Source: an uncultured Bacteroidales bacterium
Lineage (GTDB): Bacteria; Bacteroidota; Bacteroidia; Bacteroidales; Paludibacteraceae
Length of the DNA stretch: 5,772 nt
Direction: 5' to 3'
Assembly (NCBI GenBank): GCA_937911235.1
Contig: CALDPN010000080.1
Location: 1-5,772, forward strand
Shown: one piece after another, positions 5,055 through 5,772 of the stretch
Layout of the letters: each line of letters starts with the position of its first letter
Position numbering within the stretch: position 1 is the stretch's first letter
Notes under the pieces: generated by a model
Told to the model about the DNA's origin: nothing
Seen by the model: the letters and a program-made list of their open reading frames with translations, nothing else
The model's database searches: none
Program-made: the position numbers and the translations under genes

Positions 5055-5772
5055 TTAAAAGTTTTTCAAAGACACTTGTTTTGTTTTACCTTGACCATTG
5101 AAAACCCATACAGAATCTATTGGTTGTAGATACTCAGAGCAAATAGACTTAGTAGAATCTGTCACCTCTTTAATACCTGCTATATCTAACATTGAATAGA
5201 AAATAGCATCAGATGATATTGTCTTAGCTTTATTTTGCCTAATATTTTCTACTTTTTGAGAGTTATTTAACTGATATTCGTCAGAATACCACACAAGCAT
5301 AGGCACATGAAACTCATATTTTGATATTTCGTACGAGCCATGAAGCGATAGTTTTTTATCATCATCCCAAAAACTTTCGCCGTGATCAGATATATAAACA
5401 ATTACTGCAGAACGATTTAAACCATCTACATACTCAATCAATTCATTTAAAAAGTAATCTAAATATAAAATTGTATTGTCGTATGCATTAATAAATTCCG
5501 ACTTATTTTCTTCGCTAATACCTAAATAACTAAACGACTTGCCCATTACAGGTGTAAACTGCTCAAACTCTGCAGGATAACGATACTCATATCTAAAATG
5601 ACTACCCATTGTGTGAAGCACAAAAAATTGCGTTGTATCTGAAACACATTCTTGCAATTTGGCAACTAAATCGATATCGTAATTATTCTCAACATCTACC
5701 TCCTTATTACTTTGATACGCATAATCACTCGCCTTGGCAATGCGTGTTTCGATAGCATAAGATAGTTGTTTG
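5055..5772 (-). CDS. EptA-like phosphoethanolamine transferase (sulfatase fold), C-terminal part, runs off right edge
   Basis: The minus-strand frame is open from the right edge to a TAA at 5055-5057, giving 238 complete codons and no start in the window. The fragment has features of the alkaline-phosphatase/sulfatase superfamily close to EptA/OpgE phosphoethanolamine transferases: FVLHTMGSHFRYEYRYP (fragment 50-66), YDNTILYLDYFL (97-108), the metal-binding SDHGES (128-133), LHG (143-145) and FHVPMLVWYS (154-163). Family members have an N-terminal membrane domain, and this soluble domain in the periplasm moves phosphoethanolamine from phosphatidylethanolamine to lipid A or another glycan. The nucleophilic Thr lies upstream, out of view, so activity and substrate cannot be judged. 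Related enzymes cause polymyxin resistance in Proteobacteria, but that role is not shown here. It is the upstream partner of trmN6, with 5 nt between them. Confidence 0.85.
   Translation of the reverse strand, partial: KQLSYAIETRIAKASDYAYQSNKEVDVENNYDIDLVAKLQECVSDTTQFFVLHTMGSHFRYEYRYPAEFEQFTPVMGKSFSYLGISEENKSEFINAYDNTILYLDYFLNELIEYVDGLNRSAVIVYISDHGESFWDDDKKLSLHGSYEISKYEFHVPMLVWYSDEYQLNNSQKVENIRQNKAKTISSDAIFYSMLDIAGIKEVTDSTKSICSEYLQPIDSVWVFNGQGKTKQVSLKNF

Noticed and set aside
5655..5657. TTG at 5655-5657 as the start of the EptA-like gene
   Set aside because: The same frame stays open for 38 more codons to the window edge, and the family needs an N-terminal membrane domain and catalytic Thr upstream, so this is an internal Leu codon.

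Overview
This AT-rich window most probably comes from a member of the Bacteroidota, likely Bacteroidales. Three things point there. The plus-strand intergenic regions carry the Bacteroidota -7 promoter box TAnnTTTG, once with a TTG -33 element 20 nt upstream. Ribosome-binding regions are A-rich without clear Shine-Dalgarno sites. The protein families (solitary Bro-N protein, QueH, TrmN6, EptA-like sulfatase-fold enzyme, small lipoproteins) fit that phylum. Species cannot be read from the sequence.

Layout, left to right. (1) 1-215, minus: N-terminal part of a Bro-N (phage antirepressor-like) protein that runs off the left edge. (2) 216-524: an AT-rich divergent intergenic region with a 12-bp palindrome, a minus-strand terminator-like hairpin that has no obvious gene to terminate, and a good plus-strand promoter. 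(3) 525-1661, plus: a class I PLP-dependent aminotransferase, closed by an 18-bp perfect-stem bidirectional terminator. (4) 1730-2167, minus: a secreted His/Lys/Pro-rich protein with HKP repeats, the least familiar gene here. (5) 2168-2405: a divergent intergenic region with a 19-bp palindrome that overlaps a minus-strand -7 box. (6) 2406-2969, plus: queH, epoxyqueuosine reductase, with a -7 box so close to the ATG that its mRNA may be leaderless. (7) 2970-3061: a hairpin and a shared bidirectional terminator. (8) 3062-5772, minus: a same-strand run that is transcribed as EptA-like phosphoethanolamine transferase (partial at the right edge), then trmN6 (GTG start, 5 nt after the upstream stop), then a 39-aa lipoprotein, then gapA.

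The genes do not form one pathway. Two act on the tRNA anticodon loop (queH on queuosine-34, trmN6 on A37) but lie in different transcription units. gapA and the aminotransferase are central metabolism. The EptA-like enzyme and the two exported small proteins concern the cell envelope. Most of the window is ordinary chromosomal backbone. The items deserving a second look are the HKP-repeat exported protein and its regulatory region, the 39-aa Cys-containing lipoprotein just upstream of gapA, the orphan terminator, and the possibly leaderless queH.
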